A stretch of DNA of 64,000 nucleotides from Hemibagrus wyckioides (Eukaryota > Chordata > Actinopteri > Siluriformes > Bagridae), in contig NC_080723.1 in the NCBI RefSeq assembly GCF_019097595.1, forward strand, positions 7,849,011 to 7,913,010, in the 5' to 3' direction. This document shows positions 11,590-22,350 of the stretch, piece after piece (positions within the stretch are counted from its first letter, which is position 1; every line of letters starts with the position of its first letter). The translations under genes were made by a program, and so were the position numbers. A model generated the notes under the pieces. The model searched no databases. It worked only from the letters and a program-made list of their open reading frames with translations, and had not been told where the DNA came from.

Positions 11590-11909
11590 CACACTGTGTC
11601 GGGCTGATTCACTTACTTTAGAATCTTAACAGAATTATAACAACTACACAAGTTTCAGTTACTTTAGAAACCTTTACACTTAAGCACTTTGCTTCAGTTA
11701 CTTTAGAAACAATGATTCCAATACAACACCACAGTGCGTCAGGTTGATTCAGTTCCATTAGAATCTCAAACAGAAATGTACAGAATAGGTTTAAGAACTG
11801 CTTCTGCTTAATAACTCTACTCTAATTTGTATTCTGCCTTTAAAATTTCTTTTCTAGAGTTTGTAAACGAGGGGGTTCCCTAAATAAAACAGTGTAAAAG
11901 AAGTAAAAG
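11590..11909 (+). repeat. putative second LTR, plus orientation
   Basis: This stretch ends with AATAAA (11883-11888), a short A-rich U5-like tail and then a primer-binding-site-like sequence at 11910, the order expected at the 3' end of an LTR read on the plus strand. The upstream part contains short direct repeats of the kind common in U3: CACTGTG(T)CGGGCTGATTCA at about 11592 recurs as CACAGTGCGTCAGGTTGATTC at about 11731, and CAGTTACTTTAGAAAC occurs at about 11658 and 11696. The 5' boundary is not clear. It differs in sequence from the minus-strand LTR at 12022-12560. Confidence 0.4.
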
Positions 11910-12021
11910 ATTGGCGAGCCACCCAGCGAGGGATTTCCAAAAAGCGAGGAAAGGTAAGAAAAACAGATTTTTCTTACCTTCTTTGCTTTTTCATAAATCC
12001 CTCGCTGGGTGGCTCGCCAAT
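11910..12021. repeat. 112-bp palindrome formed by two head-to-head retroelement leaders (PBS + splice-donor-like site)
   Basis: Arms 11910-11936 and 11995-12021 are perfect 27-bp inverted copies beginning ATTGGCGAGCCACCCAGCGA. The inner 28-30 bp on each side are close inverted copies ending in AGGTAAGAAAAA, so the symmetry reaches almost to the centre at about 11966. Each arm reads outward-in as an LTR end followed by TGGCGAGCCA, which equals the complement of the 3' end (CCA included) of tRNA-Arg(ACG) over its first 10 bases. It then continues as a leader with a GGTAAG splice-donor-like site. tRNA identity is from memory of vertebrate tRNA ends and is approximate after base 10. Confidence 0.65.
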
Positions 12022-12560
12022 TTAAGAAAAATAAAATGATGAGGGTGTCGAAGATCTTAATGTCGAAGTTTATTGCAGCGTCGCAGTGACAAAATGCTTT
12101 GGGTTCATCAGAGTCAAAAAGAATGCAGGACAAATCCTGCTCAAACATTTTATACAGTCTTTCCCATATGTAATTTAATGAGTTTCACTTTAAATGTAAA
12201 TTAGTGTAAGAACTGAGTATCACTCAAATGGCCAGGTGATACTATCGTCTAGCCAGATGTCCTTAAATAGTCACATTCACATACACCTTGGCTCCATATT
12301 GTTATAGGGTTATAGGTATTATCACCCAAATGGTCAGGCAATACCTGTCGCTCCCATACTAATAACTGATTGGATTAAGAGTTCTAAATGTTTGGGAAGG
12401 CTGCTTTAAGCCAATGTAAAAATACCATACAGGTAAACTAAATTGAATTAAAACTATTTCTATATGATATGTAAGCCTTTTCGGGAATGAGCTCTTTCAT
12501 ATGTGTGGAATGGAATCTGGGATGAGGTAGTCTGTAGTTCCTGATGTTCCAGCCTTTTGA
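12022..12560 (-). repeat. putative 5' LTR, minus orientation
   Basis: Read on the minus strand, the region has the U3-like block shared with 8761-9075 (12546-12294), a TATAAA at 12153-12148, an AATAAA at 12074-12069, then about 45 bp of U5-like sequence ending directly at the PBS-like TGGCGAGCC (12020 downward). Gag- and integrase-like remnants follow in the same orientation. Order and spacing agree with a retroviral LTR. Exact U3 start and TG/CA ends were not resolved. Confidence 0.6.
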
Positions 12561-13719
12561 GATTTCTAGGGACTTGTGCGTAGGTTTGAGGAAACTCGTT
12601 GTCAGAAATGACCACAATGTCATTTTCTAAATAATCAGCAAATTATATAAAATATTAACTTAATAACATGTATGATACCTTTTTAACTCATAAAACAGTT
12701 CTAAAAACAGATGGTGAAATTACCTAGAAGGCTTCACTTGTCAATGAGATAAGCATAGTCTGATCTTGTTCTGTAATAAAAAGTTAAACTTTAGATATAA
12801 TCATATATATGAATACAAAATGACTGGTTAAGTTAATGGGGTATGCCTAACTTCTGAATATTTCATAAGATTAAATCACGTATAGGATAATTTAAGTTTT
12901 TACCCGTTGTGAAGTCCATGGTTGGAGAAGTCTTAAAGTTTTGAAGGCGAGCTTAAAAGTTCTTCAGCCTCTGATGGATTTCCAAAGATGTGAAACCTTG
13001 TGGTAGACACCTGAATGTCGAACTTTTGGAAGTGTTAGCTTTTAGGGTGTTTTCCCCCAAACAAAAGAAGGGGGTGTGATGGGTAATTCATCATTACATA
13101 ATTGAGGGTATCTCATTGGAATGTGAGTATTGCTTGGGGGTATCATTGGTTAATTCACCATTGTTCATTGAAGGTATCTTACTGGGGGTGTTGGGGGTGG
13201 GTGGATGGTTTGGGAGTATTGCTTGGGGGAATCACTGGTTGATTGTTCACTGTAAAATTTGTTGCTCTGATGTGGTATGTCTGTTGCAGAGATGTACTGT
13301 TTTTCCATTTCCATTTGTAGGCGTCTGGTGAAAAGAAATCCATTTTAACAATGTAGTCAAAGTTCTTTTACACCATTTACAAAACTTTTCCCAGTCACAC
13401 TGATCAAAAGTTACGGTCCCAGTAGCAATTCTCCAGTGGATGTGACCCAGTCCAGATAACCTGAAAAGCGCTACAACTGCTGATTCTGCACTGAAAAAAA
13501 ACACGGCTGTACAACCATTTGACAACAACCAATACTGAATATTTTCATGCTCAAGTTTTTGCAGATCTCCCCAAAGAAGATTTCAACTTTTTAGGTGCAT
13601 CAGGACAAGTGGCCGTAGTTGTGCTCAAAGAATCACCAATATTTCATATGCAGAGGCATAAAATATTTCAAGGGAAAAATGATGGGTGTGTCATTACTTC
13701 TGGTATTTTTTTTTTTTTT
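12561..13719. other. no gene recognised; holds a local tandem repeat
   Basis: At 13100-13255 two diverged copies of a 70-90 bp unit occur in direct order. Shared pieces are TTGAGGGTATCTCATTGG / TTGAAGGTATCTTACTGG, GAGTATTGCTTGGGGG, ATCATTGGTTAATTCACCAT / ATCACTGGTTGATTGTTCAC. The minus frame 13528-13247 (93 codons) is open but shows no motif I recognise. Confidence 0.4.
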
Positions 13720-14320
13720 TTAAATTTTGTGTCTGTGTGTGTGGCTGTCAAAACCAATTAAAGTAAAGACTTTAGCCATTGTTTTAGTCGGCTAACCACT
13801 CTGCCACTCTGTTGGCCACCATGTTTAAAGATGAGTTGTGGGTTTTGTTTTACTTGTGGAGTTGGTGTGTTTGTGTCTGTATGGGGCTATTCAAGTGATA
13901 ATGGTTTACCAATTCTGTAGCACTTTGTTGGCAACTCTGTTGGCCACCATGTTTAAAGATGGTTAATTGACACACACACACAGACTCCGGAAGTAACTGG
14001 CAGGGGGTTACTTCCGGAGTCTGTGTGTGTGTGTGTCAATTAAAATGCTAATGGCTATCAGAGACTGTAATGGTTTGATGGAATTTAAGTGGGTGGTTTT
14101 ACTTCCAGAGTTGGTGTGTGTTTGTGTGTGGCTGTAAAACCAATTAAAGTAAAGACTTTAAGCCCTCCACAACGCTTTAGCCGGAAATCCAATATACGGA
14201 AATCATTAAACACTCATTAGTCATTAACCTGTCACCTTTTTGATAATTACTTTATAATTAAATATCATTAATATTTGACCTTTGATCTAAGCTGTCAAAA
14301 CCAATTAAAGTTATGACTTA
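13720..14320. repeat. cluster of short dispersed repeats around a palindrome
   Basis: The unit GGCTGTCAAAACCAATTAAAGTAAAGACTTTA occurs at about 13741-13774, again (one base short) at 14125-14157, and in shorter form at about 14292-14316. A second unit CTCTGTTGGCCACCATGTTTAAAGATG occurs at about 13808-13834 and 13936-13962. A third, ACTT-GAGTTGGTGTGTTTGTG, occurs at about 13852 and 14101. No coding content or family could be assigned. Confidence 0.6.
13963..14043. repeat. near-perfect palindrome, arms about 35 bp, loop about 9 nt
   Basis: The left arm 13963-13997 (TTAATTGACACACACACACA then GACTCCGGAAGTAAC) is the inverted copy of 14007-14043, allowing one extra CA unit. The spacer is TGGCAGGGG. 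It lies at the right edge of a 27-bp unit that is also present 128 bp earlier without the palindrome. Confidence 0.85.
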
Positions 14321-15295
14321 TGCCAGGTATTTCTCTCTTGTCTGTACATATGTATGAATACATATACACATGTACATACACACACCTACACACAAACCCT
14401 ACATGTGCTGTATGCAGCTCAGCTCAAGTCAACTCACTTCTGTATGTTTTAATAATTAGCCGTTAACCTCAGCTGATCAAGTATTCTAGATCTTGCCATT
14501 GTGTAGTACTCAAAGCCTTTCTCAGTTTTTGACTTGAGGTAAGTGATTCGTTTGATAGCTGGCTCAAGTGTGGCTTCTGTTTTATCAACTGTTTTTTCTG
14601 TATTCTGCATTCTTCTGCATTGGGTGAGATATCTCATTTTACATCTGCCACTTTCTTTCTTTCTGTCTTTACGCCATGCCAGCTTCTATGGCTATATTCA
14701 TGGCGAGAGTCAGTTTTTGTTATTCAATATTAAAACTATATAAGATGTTTAAGATTAACTTTTTTAGGAACTTTAAAACTGAAGATGGGTTTACTTGTTT
14801 AAAAACTTTTTCAAAAGTGTCAACAGAATAAAACAGTTTTCTTCTAGGGGTAAAAGTATTACATTCGAATAAAATATTCTTCTGTCCATCAAACGATGGA
14901 CAGAAGGGTTTTACATGATGGACCTTTGCTTTTCAATCCCACCATTTTGCCATATGGGTCAGACAGGTATCATTATTATCCAACTTTATTCTGAGTTCTT
15001 CTCAGAGTGATTTTAGCTTGTTTAGAACTTCAGCTATACTATACATATGGTTAGCTTCTGTTTCGCTCAACGTACCTGCCAAGGCTGTTTTAACACCAAT
15101 CTTATGTCCTCGAGTAAAGATATCACACTGTTTGCAGAAGGCTTTGACATAACATCGTGACCTACCCACGGCAAAGAATCTTAAATGCAAGTCTACATTA
15201 TTTCCATATGAGATCATCGACTGAACTGTTGAAGGGAAGTGCAGATTGTTAAGCAATCTAGGTGTGTGGATGACTCTAAGCAGATTATTATAAAT
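14321..15295. other. no gene recognised; small perfect hairpin at 14879-14904
   Basis: TTCTGTCCATC at 14879-14889 and GATGGACAGAA at 14894-14904 form a perfect 11-bp stem with a 4-nt loop. The minus frame 15256-15002 (84 codons, including DLHLRFFAVGRSRCYVKAFCKQ) is open and compositionally protein-like, but I do not recognise a family. Confidence 0.4.
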
Positions 15296-15303
15296 ATGAT
15301 ATT

Positions 15304-15708
15304 CAGTGGTGGGCTGTCAGGGCCAGCAAGGCCTTCTCTGCTGGCCTAAACAGCAGTGATCTGAATCACTGGCTTGCATTTTAATATATTTAAAATATTT
15401 TTCCATGAATGTGTATTAAATTATTCCCAAAAGTCAATTCTCTACATTTCATAGCGTTTCTCTTCTTCCAGTAGTGTATATTTATGATGAGTATTTATCC
15501 AATTATATTTCAGCCAGTAGCTGACATATGTGGCCAGGGTGAAATTGTTACATTAACCAATCAGATTTCGAGTTGGAGTCACTGGGGCCATCTAGCAGGC
15601 ATACGATTATGTCTAATAAAATATCTATATTTTAACTTACAATGGCTGACAGAGGAGAAGAAATCAATTTGGTGAAGGCCTAGGTGTGAAATGCATGGCC
15701 CACCACTG
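15304..15708. mobile_element. non-autonomous hAT transposon (MITE), 405 bp, perfect 8-bp TSD
   Basis: The ends are CAGTGGTGGGC (15304-15314) and GCCCACCACTG (15698-15708), a perfect 11-bp terminal inverted repeat with the hAT-like CAG...CTG end. The 8-bp direct duplication ATGATATT flanks both sides (15296-15303 and 15709-15716), as expected for hAT insertion. The interior has no transposase; a short MADRGEEINLVKA-like start at about 15644 may be a relic. The intact TSD suggests a fairly recent insertion. Confidence 0.88.
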
Positions 15709-15716
15709 ATGATATT

Positions 15717-16022
15717 GAATGAAAGCAAACAGTCAGGCACAATGTTCATAATTTATTTACAGTCAATTATTTATGTGCTTATCCAATGTCAACTATTCAT
15801 CTGTTGAATAAAAAAAAAAGTTTCAATTAAAAATAAATAGAAGTAGAACATAATGTTTCCTTATTTGATTTCTTGTTCATTTCATATTTCTGTCAGAAAG
15901 ACAATTACATAAGTCTTTATTGTTGGAGAATGCATTAGTGTTCTAGTACAATCCATGTCATCTGGATTCTGTAACAGGCCTGCATTCTGTGTTAGTTCAT
16001 TTTAATCTGATGTTTTGCCTGG
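15717..16022. other. intergenic, no gene recognised
   Basis: A/T-rich sequence between the hAT MITE and the 3' end of the kinase pseudogene. It includes a short poly-A run at about 15811. Confidence 0.35.
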
Positions 16023-18003
16023 CTAACATGAAAGGTCTTCTGTGAACCACTCATGTTCACTGATCTACTTGAGGCTTGGTCTTTTTGTAGGGTCTTGCTT
16101 CAAGCACCACTTTATCAGATGGTGGCAGGCTATGTGGGCAGTGGCGTGAACAGAAATTGTGTGACTAATTTTTAACTTCAGCTTGCAACTTCAGTATCAT
16201 TTTTCTCAGATTTGTTGTAATATCCGAATATGCTGCTTTTGTATTTTCGCACATTCAGACACTCCAGGCTTGAAATTGAGGGTCCCAGCAACGATTTCCT
16301 CCTTATTACTGAAGGGCATTTCTCCACAGACGATACTAAAGAGGAGAATGCCAAGACTCCAGACTGTAGCACGGTTGGCACAGTACTCGTTGCTGGATTT
16401 ATTCTGGAGGCCAAAAATCTGGAGCTCTTGAGTAGAAGAGCAACAACATAAGCATCACCACAACTTGGATGTCAATCCTTTTAATTCAGTGGAATCTCTG
16501 TTACTCCTTGATGTGCAATTACCTGCATATTCCACATAGAACATGTCCTACCACAAATCGTGACAGCCGAATTCAATCAATTTGATGTCCAGGGTATTGA
16601 GGTCGAAAACGTTGCGGCTTTGGCAGTAGCGGGCAGCCTCAACCACCTGCAGCATGAAATCAAAACATAACAGTCATTGAACACTTCACAAGACTGTCAG
16701 GATTGAAATCAAGAGAGCCAAATTAAATTTCATCTAAACACACAGATCAGTGGCACTGTAACTATGTATTGTACTCTAAAATGAACAAGTCTCAATAAGA
16801 CTGGACCCTTACAGCCATATCACACATTAGTAGCCCTAAATGAAAACAGTTCCCTCACACATTTATCTAAATTACACACACAAACATTATTTTTCTTATT
16901 ACTAACTTTACCATAATCTGCATTTCCGTTCTCCATCTTTATGGGACTTTTTACTTTGTGAAGCATCTGATAACACTAGCAAATGTTTTATGATGAGTCA
17001 GTCAAGAATAAACAAATCAGTAGCAAACAAATTCTTTGGTTATCCAAAGAGGGGCCATAGTGAAAGATGAATCACCTGCAGCATGATTATTTTGGGCAGT
17101 AGCTCATATAGTACACCTCATTGACTCATGCACAACTCATGCATGTCCATGCAGGGGATTGGTCTTTCCAGAACTAACAGGACACAGTTGGCCATTCCAG
17201 AAGCTGCAGAACACACTTGCAGTGAGGTGCATTAAAGCCACCTCTAGATGGAGCTTGCAGGTCTCACCAGGCTAGCAATAAAATAAACATGGTTAGCATA
17301 GTTTGTGAAATCACAAGATGATAAGATAAACCTTTATTCATCCCACAGTGGGGAAATTTCCACTTTACAGCAGCAGCAAAGTAGATGAAACAGAAAAATA
17401 AGGCATCTATAAGTGCAGAAGAAAATGAAACCTAGATGATGCTGTGAGCGAAGACTAATGTGACTGAACCGAATAGAATTAGATCATCAACAAAGAGATT
17501 TGCAGCATATGAATGTAAGAATCACAAAGGAATTTCTTTGCTGGTTATCTTTTCTTTATCTCAATTTCAGTTCTTAACTAATGTGTGTGATATTTTGGAG
17601 GTCATGTGATGTCCAGTAAGATGTGGTACCATGGTGAAAGTACACTAGTTTGAAGTGTCAGTTACCTTAAGCTCACATTATGATACTTGCTGCTTATATG
17701 TTAATGACCCTAGTTAATGACCCTAACTATCTGATTGGGGTGGGGGTGTTGACTTATGGAAGCAGTCTGCAACAATGGCTAATGCAGCATGTAGGATTCT
17801 TATATTGAAAAATGGCAGCAAGTTGCATTATTGTTATTTACAGTAGCAGGTACAAGTTAATGGACACATTCTAGAAACATAGGTTTGGTCTTTAAATCAA
17901 TTGTAAACTGGACTTTGTTGCTGTTATGCAGAGCAGCAGTAAAGTTACTTACAACAATGATGTACAGGTCTGAGCTGTCCTTAGGAATGTATTTAATCGC
18001 TAC
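16023..18003 (-). pseudogene. PIM-like serine/threonine kinase pseudogene, four recognisable exons
   Basis: Minus-strand exons with consensus splice sites are 18003-17953 (51 nt, VAIKYIPKDSSDLYIIV, carrying the ATP-anchoring Lys; a 51-nt exon at this place also occurs in PIM1), 16646-16523 (VVEAARYCQSRNVFDLN then TLDIKLIEFGCHDLW), about 16430-16290 (NRATVWSLGILLFSIVCGEM, PFSNKEEIVAGTLNFKPG) and about 16137-16023 (HHLIKWCLKQDPTKRPSLK then ISEHEWFTEDL). The sequence follows the PIM C-lobe. It is dead: the HRDxKxxN catalytic loop is deleted between CQSRNVF and DLN, the metal-binding DFG is EFG, and two in-frame stops occur (after HDLW and after KRPSLK). The Gly-rich-loop exon was not found upstream. 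Teleosts have large PIM-like families, so loss of one copy is unremarkable. Exon ends other than the first two are approximate. Confidence 0.75.
17318..17430. repeat. dispersed fish repeat fragment in a pseudogene intron
   Basis: The piece GATAAGATAAACCTTTATTCATCCCACAGTGGGGAAATTTC resembles the 3' tail of a common fish retroposon (read in reverse, ending in GATA-type repeats). No coding part is attached. Family not assigned. Confidence 0.4.
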
Positions 18004-18419
18004 CTAAAAACAAAAACACACCACTGTAGTGTAGCAGTCAACAGATGGAAACTTTAAAATATTCTGTGGAATCTACATTGAAAACTAATCTATGGAGATT
18101 CCACAGATAAGTTCACAACATAAAAACAATTTAACAAACTAATGGAAAAACGAAAATTGGAACAAGCCTTAGACATTAAATCTAGTAATAGCTCTGTTCA
18201 TTGTGTTATTGTGATATATAATATCTATAATAACTATCTAAAACATTTTATTTAAACCATTTATAGATTAGCCCTGTACCTTATGACAGTTGGTAGTGTA
18301 ATGTAGCTAACTAGATAATCAACTTGACTTGTGCATCATAACCGAATAATAATACCAGTAAATTTGATAGGAAAATACATTTTCTAATGTGTAAATTGTC
18401 CCAGCATTTCCTTATTCCT

Positions 18420-18806
18420 GTGTCAGGAAATAAAAATGTGACACCACACAAGGTGGAGACAGAACCTGGGTGTCCTTGCAGGAGAAAACACAAAACAAAG
18501 ACGGGCGACACAATACACTGACCAGGAACCGATAAACCTTGACAAAGGTGAAAAACAGAAACAACGTCTGAACAACTAAAAACACTAAACACAGGGTGTA
18601 TATATAGAGAGGCTAATCAAGGGAAACAGGAAACAGGTGATGGCGAAAGGTGGGAACAGAAAGGTGAAACAGGTGGGACAAAGAACACTTGGGGAAAATA
18701 TAAACGAGATCACGTGACAGAAATCATAAATACAAGCTTAAAACTAGTGCCGCCAGAAGGCCCTCTGGTGGTCAAGTAAGGAAGCGACCAAGCAGCTCCT
18801 GACATC
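18420..18806. mobile_element. unclassified repeat bounded by TGTCAGGA / TCCTGACA
   Basis: The segment begins TGTCAGGA at 18420 and ends TCCTGACA near 18806, an 8-bp inverted terminal match of TG...CA form. It contains a TATATATAG-like block at 18598-18610 and no long open frame. It could be a solo LTR or a MITE; no target duplication was visible. Confidence 0.45.
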
Positions 18807-18873
18807 TTGTGATAATGATTACCTTTAACAATTATCATATAGTCTCTATTGTTTCTGTTCCACTTATTTCAAT

Positions 18874-19207
18874 CCCTTATTTCAATTTGGATTCCGTGTT
18901 CCTGGTGTGTTTAATATGATTGGTACATAAGAAAATTGTGTTAATATTGTTTTATCTTATTATGTGCAATATGTTTTAGTTCCCTATCACCTTTTTTGTA
19001 TTTTGAGTACATTTTCTTATATATAGAATATTTCATTTAAAATATTTTATATTTACATTTTAGATTCCTTATTTTAATTTGGATTCCGTGTTCCTGCTGT
19101 GTTTAATATGATTGATACATAACAAAATTGTGGTAATATTATCTTAGTATGTGCAATATGTTCTAGTTCCCTATAACCTTTTTTGTACTTTGAGTAAAAG
19201 TATCTTA
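18874..19207. repeat. tandem direct duplication, period about 191 bp
   Basis: About 145 bp at 18874-19021 recurs at 19064-19207. Shared blocks are TTTGGATTCCGTGTTCCTG, GTGTTTAATATGATTG, TATGTGCAATATGTT and AGTTCCCTAT. The copies differ at roughly one base in ten and are separated by about 45 bp of A/T-rich sequence. Confidence 0.85.
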
Positions 19208-20823
19208 TCTTGCCTTTTCTTGAGAAAAACAAAAAGTATTTACATAATCCTCATTTAAAAAACATTGAGGACCTGAATCCTGTGAAGTACACCTACAAAA
19301 AAGAAGGCCCTGTAATGAAATGACAACCTTATTAAAGATTTAAGTCACCAGAGAAAGTTTTTAGATCTGATCCAAAGCCTCCACTCCCCAACAGATTTCC
19401 AATGGTGTACAAGTCAAGAAACCTCTGCGCTATAGAAAAAATAAAGACACAAAATGAGACTCATGTTTGTTGTCCTCTTCTGTGGAATGGTCAGTAATAA
19501 GTCAGTGGTTTATTTCATATGTTTTAAATTTCTTTTTGTGAGTGATACAACAGCACAATAACTATAATCATAACATGCTGGACTTATTACACCCTTCTGA
19601 CTTTGGGCAGAAAAGCCAGTAGTTACTTATAAAAAACAACTTAGATACCATAGATACATACTGCACTCTACAGAACTGACCACAAAATTAACATCCCATC
19701 GTCTTTCCATCTTCTTCTTTTTTTGTTTGTTTGCAAGCAAAGGCCATTTCCTGTTACTGCTTAACTGGGCTGCTATAGTGAGTACTATAGTGAGTACTAT
19801 AGTGAGTAAGCATCATCTAGTCACATGACCAAAATGAGATCAAAATAAGCTTACTGAATTGACAGAGTTGTTGTGCACTCAGTCAGTATGCCAGAATTGC
19901 CATCTTTACTGATTTTGGTAGACCAATTTAAAATGTTGAATTTTGAAATATTGGTATAAATGAGGAAGTATTACATTCCCTCTGGGTCAGTGAGGAATTC
20001 AAGACAAGAAGGGTGGAAAGTGGGCATCTCTTGGACCTGAAAGTTGGGTAAACATATTATATCCATATAAATGTGAAGAATTTATGGCTTATCATGACAA
20101 ATCATGAGAAATTTTGGATATATTTTGTGTCCAAAATATACAATATCAACTTTACAAAAGTATTCTCTTATATTATTTGTATATACATATTGCTACAGCA
20201 GCATTTGACTGAAGTATAAAAATAAGATGTAACTTTAATTTAAAATATTTTATCACCTCCTCGTCCACATCCCAGTCCTCATGCTGGATTTCCTGAGTGT
20301 TCACATAGGTGGTGGCCTTTTCTGAGTCCATGTCCCACATCTCCGTGAAAACAGACATTTCAGCTGTCAGGGTATACTGTGATTGGGTCCACTTCCCACA
20401 CTAGGTCCAGCATCTTCAATAACGCTTTGCACTATTGATAAAAGAGCAATTTTTGTCATTATTCAATCAGATATAACACAGAAACAACACACAAGGCAGA
20501 AGTACACCTGACTGCAACGTTTGATAATCTTAGGTCTTATACCAGATGTCACTCTCACTGGGATGCTGATCAGTTACTTTATCATCTTCAACAGTATGTA
20601 GTTTGCTGTCATACAGACAGTATAGCACCACATGTTTTTTGTATTGTATTCCAAGGAAACACACATGAAATTAGAATTTTCTCATTATCTGAATAGAAAA
20701 TATAGCTAACAGGACATGCTGACATGTCAGAATTATAAATAAGATGGATTAGCTTGATGGAGTCTTTCTCCATAGCTGAAATCAAGCTGAAATATGCAAG
20801 TGATCCCAATCTCTTGAGCGGTA

Positions 20824-20824
<1 letters not shown>
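19208..20824. other. no confident gene; possible orphan exon at 20255-20360 (-)
   Basis: The triplicated unit TATAGTGAGTAC occurs at about 19774-19806. The minus frame 20358-20173 reads MSVFTEMWDMDSEKATTYVN then TQEIQHEDWDVDEEV before an A/T-rich tail, which looks exon-like, with a possible donor after GAGGAG at about 20256. Its family is unknown to me. It might be an upstream exon of the kinase pseudogene, but nothing in its sequence shows this. Confidence 0.35.

Positions 20825-20917
<93 letters not shown>
20825..20917. repeat. (AT)n microsatellite, about 93 bp
   Basis: Uninterrupted TA dinucleotides. The run abuts a Tc1 transposase remnant on its right side. Confidence 0.98.
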
Positions 20918-20919
<2 letters not shown>

Positions 20920-20924
20920 CTCTG

Positions 20925-21146
20925 TATGAGACCACTGCCCAATCTCCAGATTTAAACCCTATTGAAAACCTCTGGAATGTCATCAAGAGGAAGATGGATG
21001 GTCACAAACCATCAAGCAAATCTGAGCTGTTTGCTTTTTTGCAAAATAGTGGTATAAAGTTATCCAACAGTAATGTGAAAAACTGGTGGAGAGCATGCCA
21101 AAACGCAAGCAACAAAGAGTTTCCAAAAAGCAAATTAAAAATTTAA
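20925..21146 (+). mobile_element. Tc1-like transposase C-terminal fragment
   Basis: The plus frame reads [20 protein letters not shown] with the catalytic Glu of the DD34E triad, then DGHKPSSKSELFAFLQ. This is the C-terminal part of a fish Tc1 transposase. The rest is absent and no terminal repeat was found nearby. Confidence 0.8.
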
Positions 21147-21404
21147 GATTGTTAAAGAATGGCAATGACACAAGAAATTATTAAGTGATGTCAATTATCT
21201 TGCCACATATTAAAAAATGACAAAATTTTATTATTTTACAAATAATAAGATTCTACATATCAAATGATCTGACTCACTGAAGAGCTGGAATAAATTTCTG
21301 TAGTGAATGAAGTCGACTGAAGTGAAATGAAACTAAAATGTATAAAGGATGTTTTTACACCAGGCACTGCAAAGCAAATAGATGGGAGCAGTTTCCACCA
21401 TGGA

Positions 21405-21535
21405 GACTCCTTTAGTTTATTTGTATAGGGCTTTTGGCAATTGTTACAAAGCAGCTGTACAGCAATATGGATGTATGTAACTATCTAATGAGTGAGCCTG
21501 AGTCAGCAGCAGCAAAGGAAAACTCGATATGTAGG
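21405..21535 (-). repeat. dispersed fish repeat fragment (same family as 53630-53950)
   Basis: TTTATTTGTATAGGGCTTTT followed by ACAAAGCAGCTGTACAGC is the reverse complement of a widespread fish repeat end (TGTAAAGCTGCTTTGCAACA...AAGCACTAT). The second copy in this window is at 53630-53950. Class not known to me. Confidence 0.45.
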
Positions 21536-21593
21536 GGTGGGCAATATATGATAAAAATATCATATCATGATTCTCCAAGACATTTCCATCGTA

Positions 21594-22350
21594 GTATATA
21601 TATGGAAGTGGATCTTGTTGAACAATTGGGCGAGGATTTCGGCACCTCGGTGTCCAAGTACCTTCCACACTTTGGCAGGGATGCCATCGGGTCCAGGGGC
21701 CTTTCCATTCTTCATCTTCTTGACGGACTTCGGTCGAGCTGATTGTGGTACTGGTCCGTGAACAAGGGCGGCGCTGGGGGTGGGTGCGAGAATTCTTTGT
21801 TGAAAGTTGATTCAAAATATTCTTTCCAATGCTGCAGGATGGCGGGAGAATCGTGGAGGACACGGTGGTTGTCATCTTTAATATTCGTTCCATGACCAGT
21901 GTCCAGGGTCGAGCGGTGACAGGCGTTGGAGGGCTTGTAGATTCGGTTCGCTCTTTCGGGTGTGTCGAGTTGGATGTAGAGATCGGCGTGATGCCGGGCG
22001 TTCGCAACAGCCACCACCTTTTTCGCTTCCGACTTCAATGGCCGATACTCTTGCCAGTCGTCATCCGCTTGCGATGCATACCAGGCCTTGAACGTGGCCT
22101 TCTTCGCCTTCATGGACAGTTGGACTTCCTCGCTCCACCACCAGACCTGCATGTCGATGAATCACTGCCCTGGCTTGGTCATACCAAGGGGCTCTTCCGC
22201 TTCATCGCAAATTGTCTTGGCCACATTTGCCCAGAGTGCTTCACAGGATGATCTTTGTTGATGGCGGTGACGCGAGTGTTGAGCATTGTGGCAAGCTTGT
22301 CTCTGACCTTGGCCCGTCCATTTCGTTTCTTGCAGGCGATATTGACAATG
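21594..22350 (-). mobile_element. RTE-like LINE fragment, endonuclease-RT junction
   Basis: On the minus strand the frames give RNGRAKVRDKLATMLNTRV, then MQVWWWSEEVQLSMKAKKAT, then KEYFESTFNKEFSHPPPAP and finally MKNGKAPGPDGIPAKVWKVL (RT motif 0/1). It resembles the element at 1-2190 in layout but is a different family. The fragment starts after the endonuclease core and stops right after RT motif 1 at about 21594, so both ends are truncated. A frame change lies near 22150 and another near 21720. Confidence 0.75.

Noticed and set aside
15002..15256. 84-codon minus frame as a conserved gene
   Set aside because: No motif, splice context or neighbouring exon supports it; recorded only within the gap description.
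20609..20986. Long frames reading YIYIYIY on both strands
   Set aside because: They are translations of the (AT)n microsatellite and have no gene evidence.
21444..22251. Frames on both strands suggesting a new fish gene (187 and 140 codons)
   Set aside because: The minus frames are an RTE-like LINE fragment with the GKAPGPDG motif; the others are shadows.
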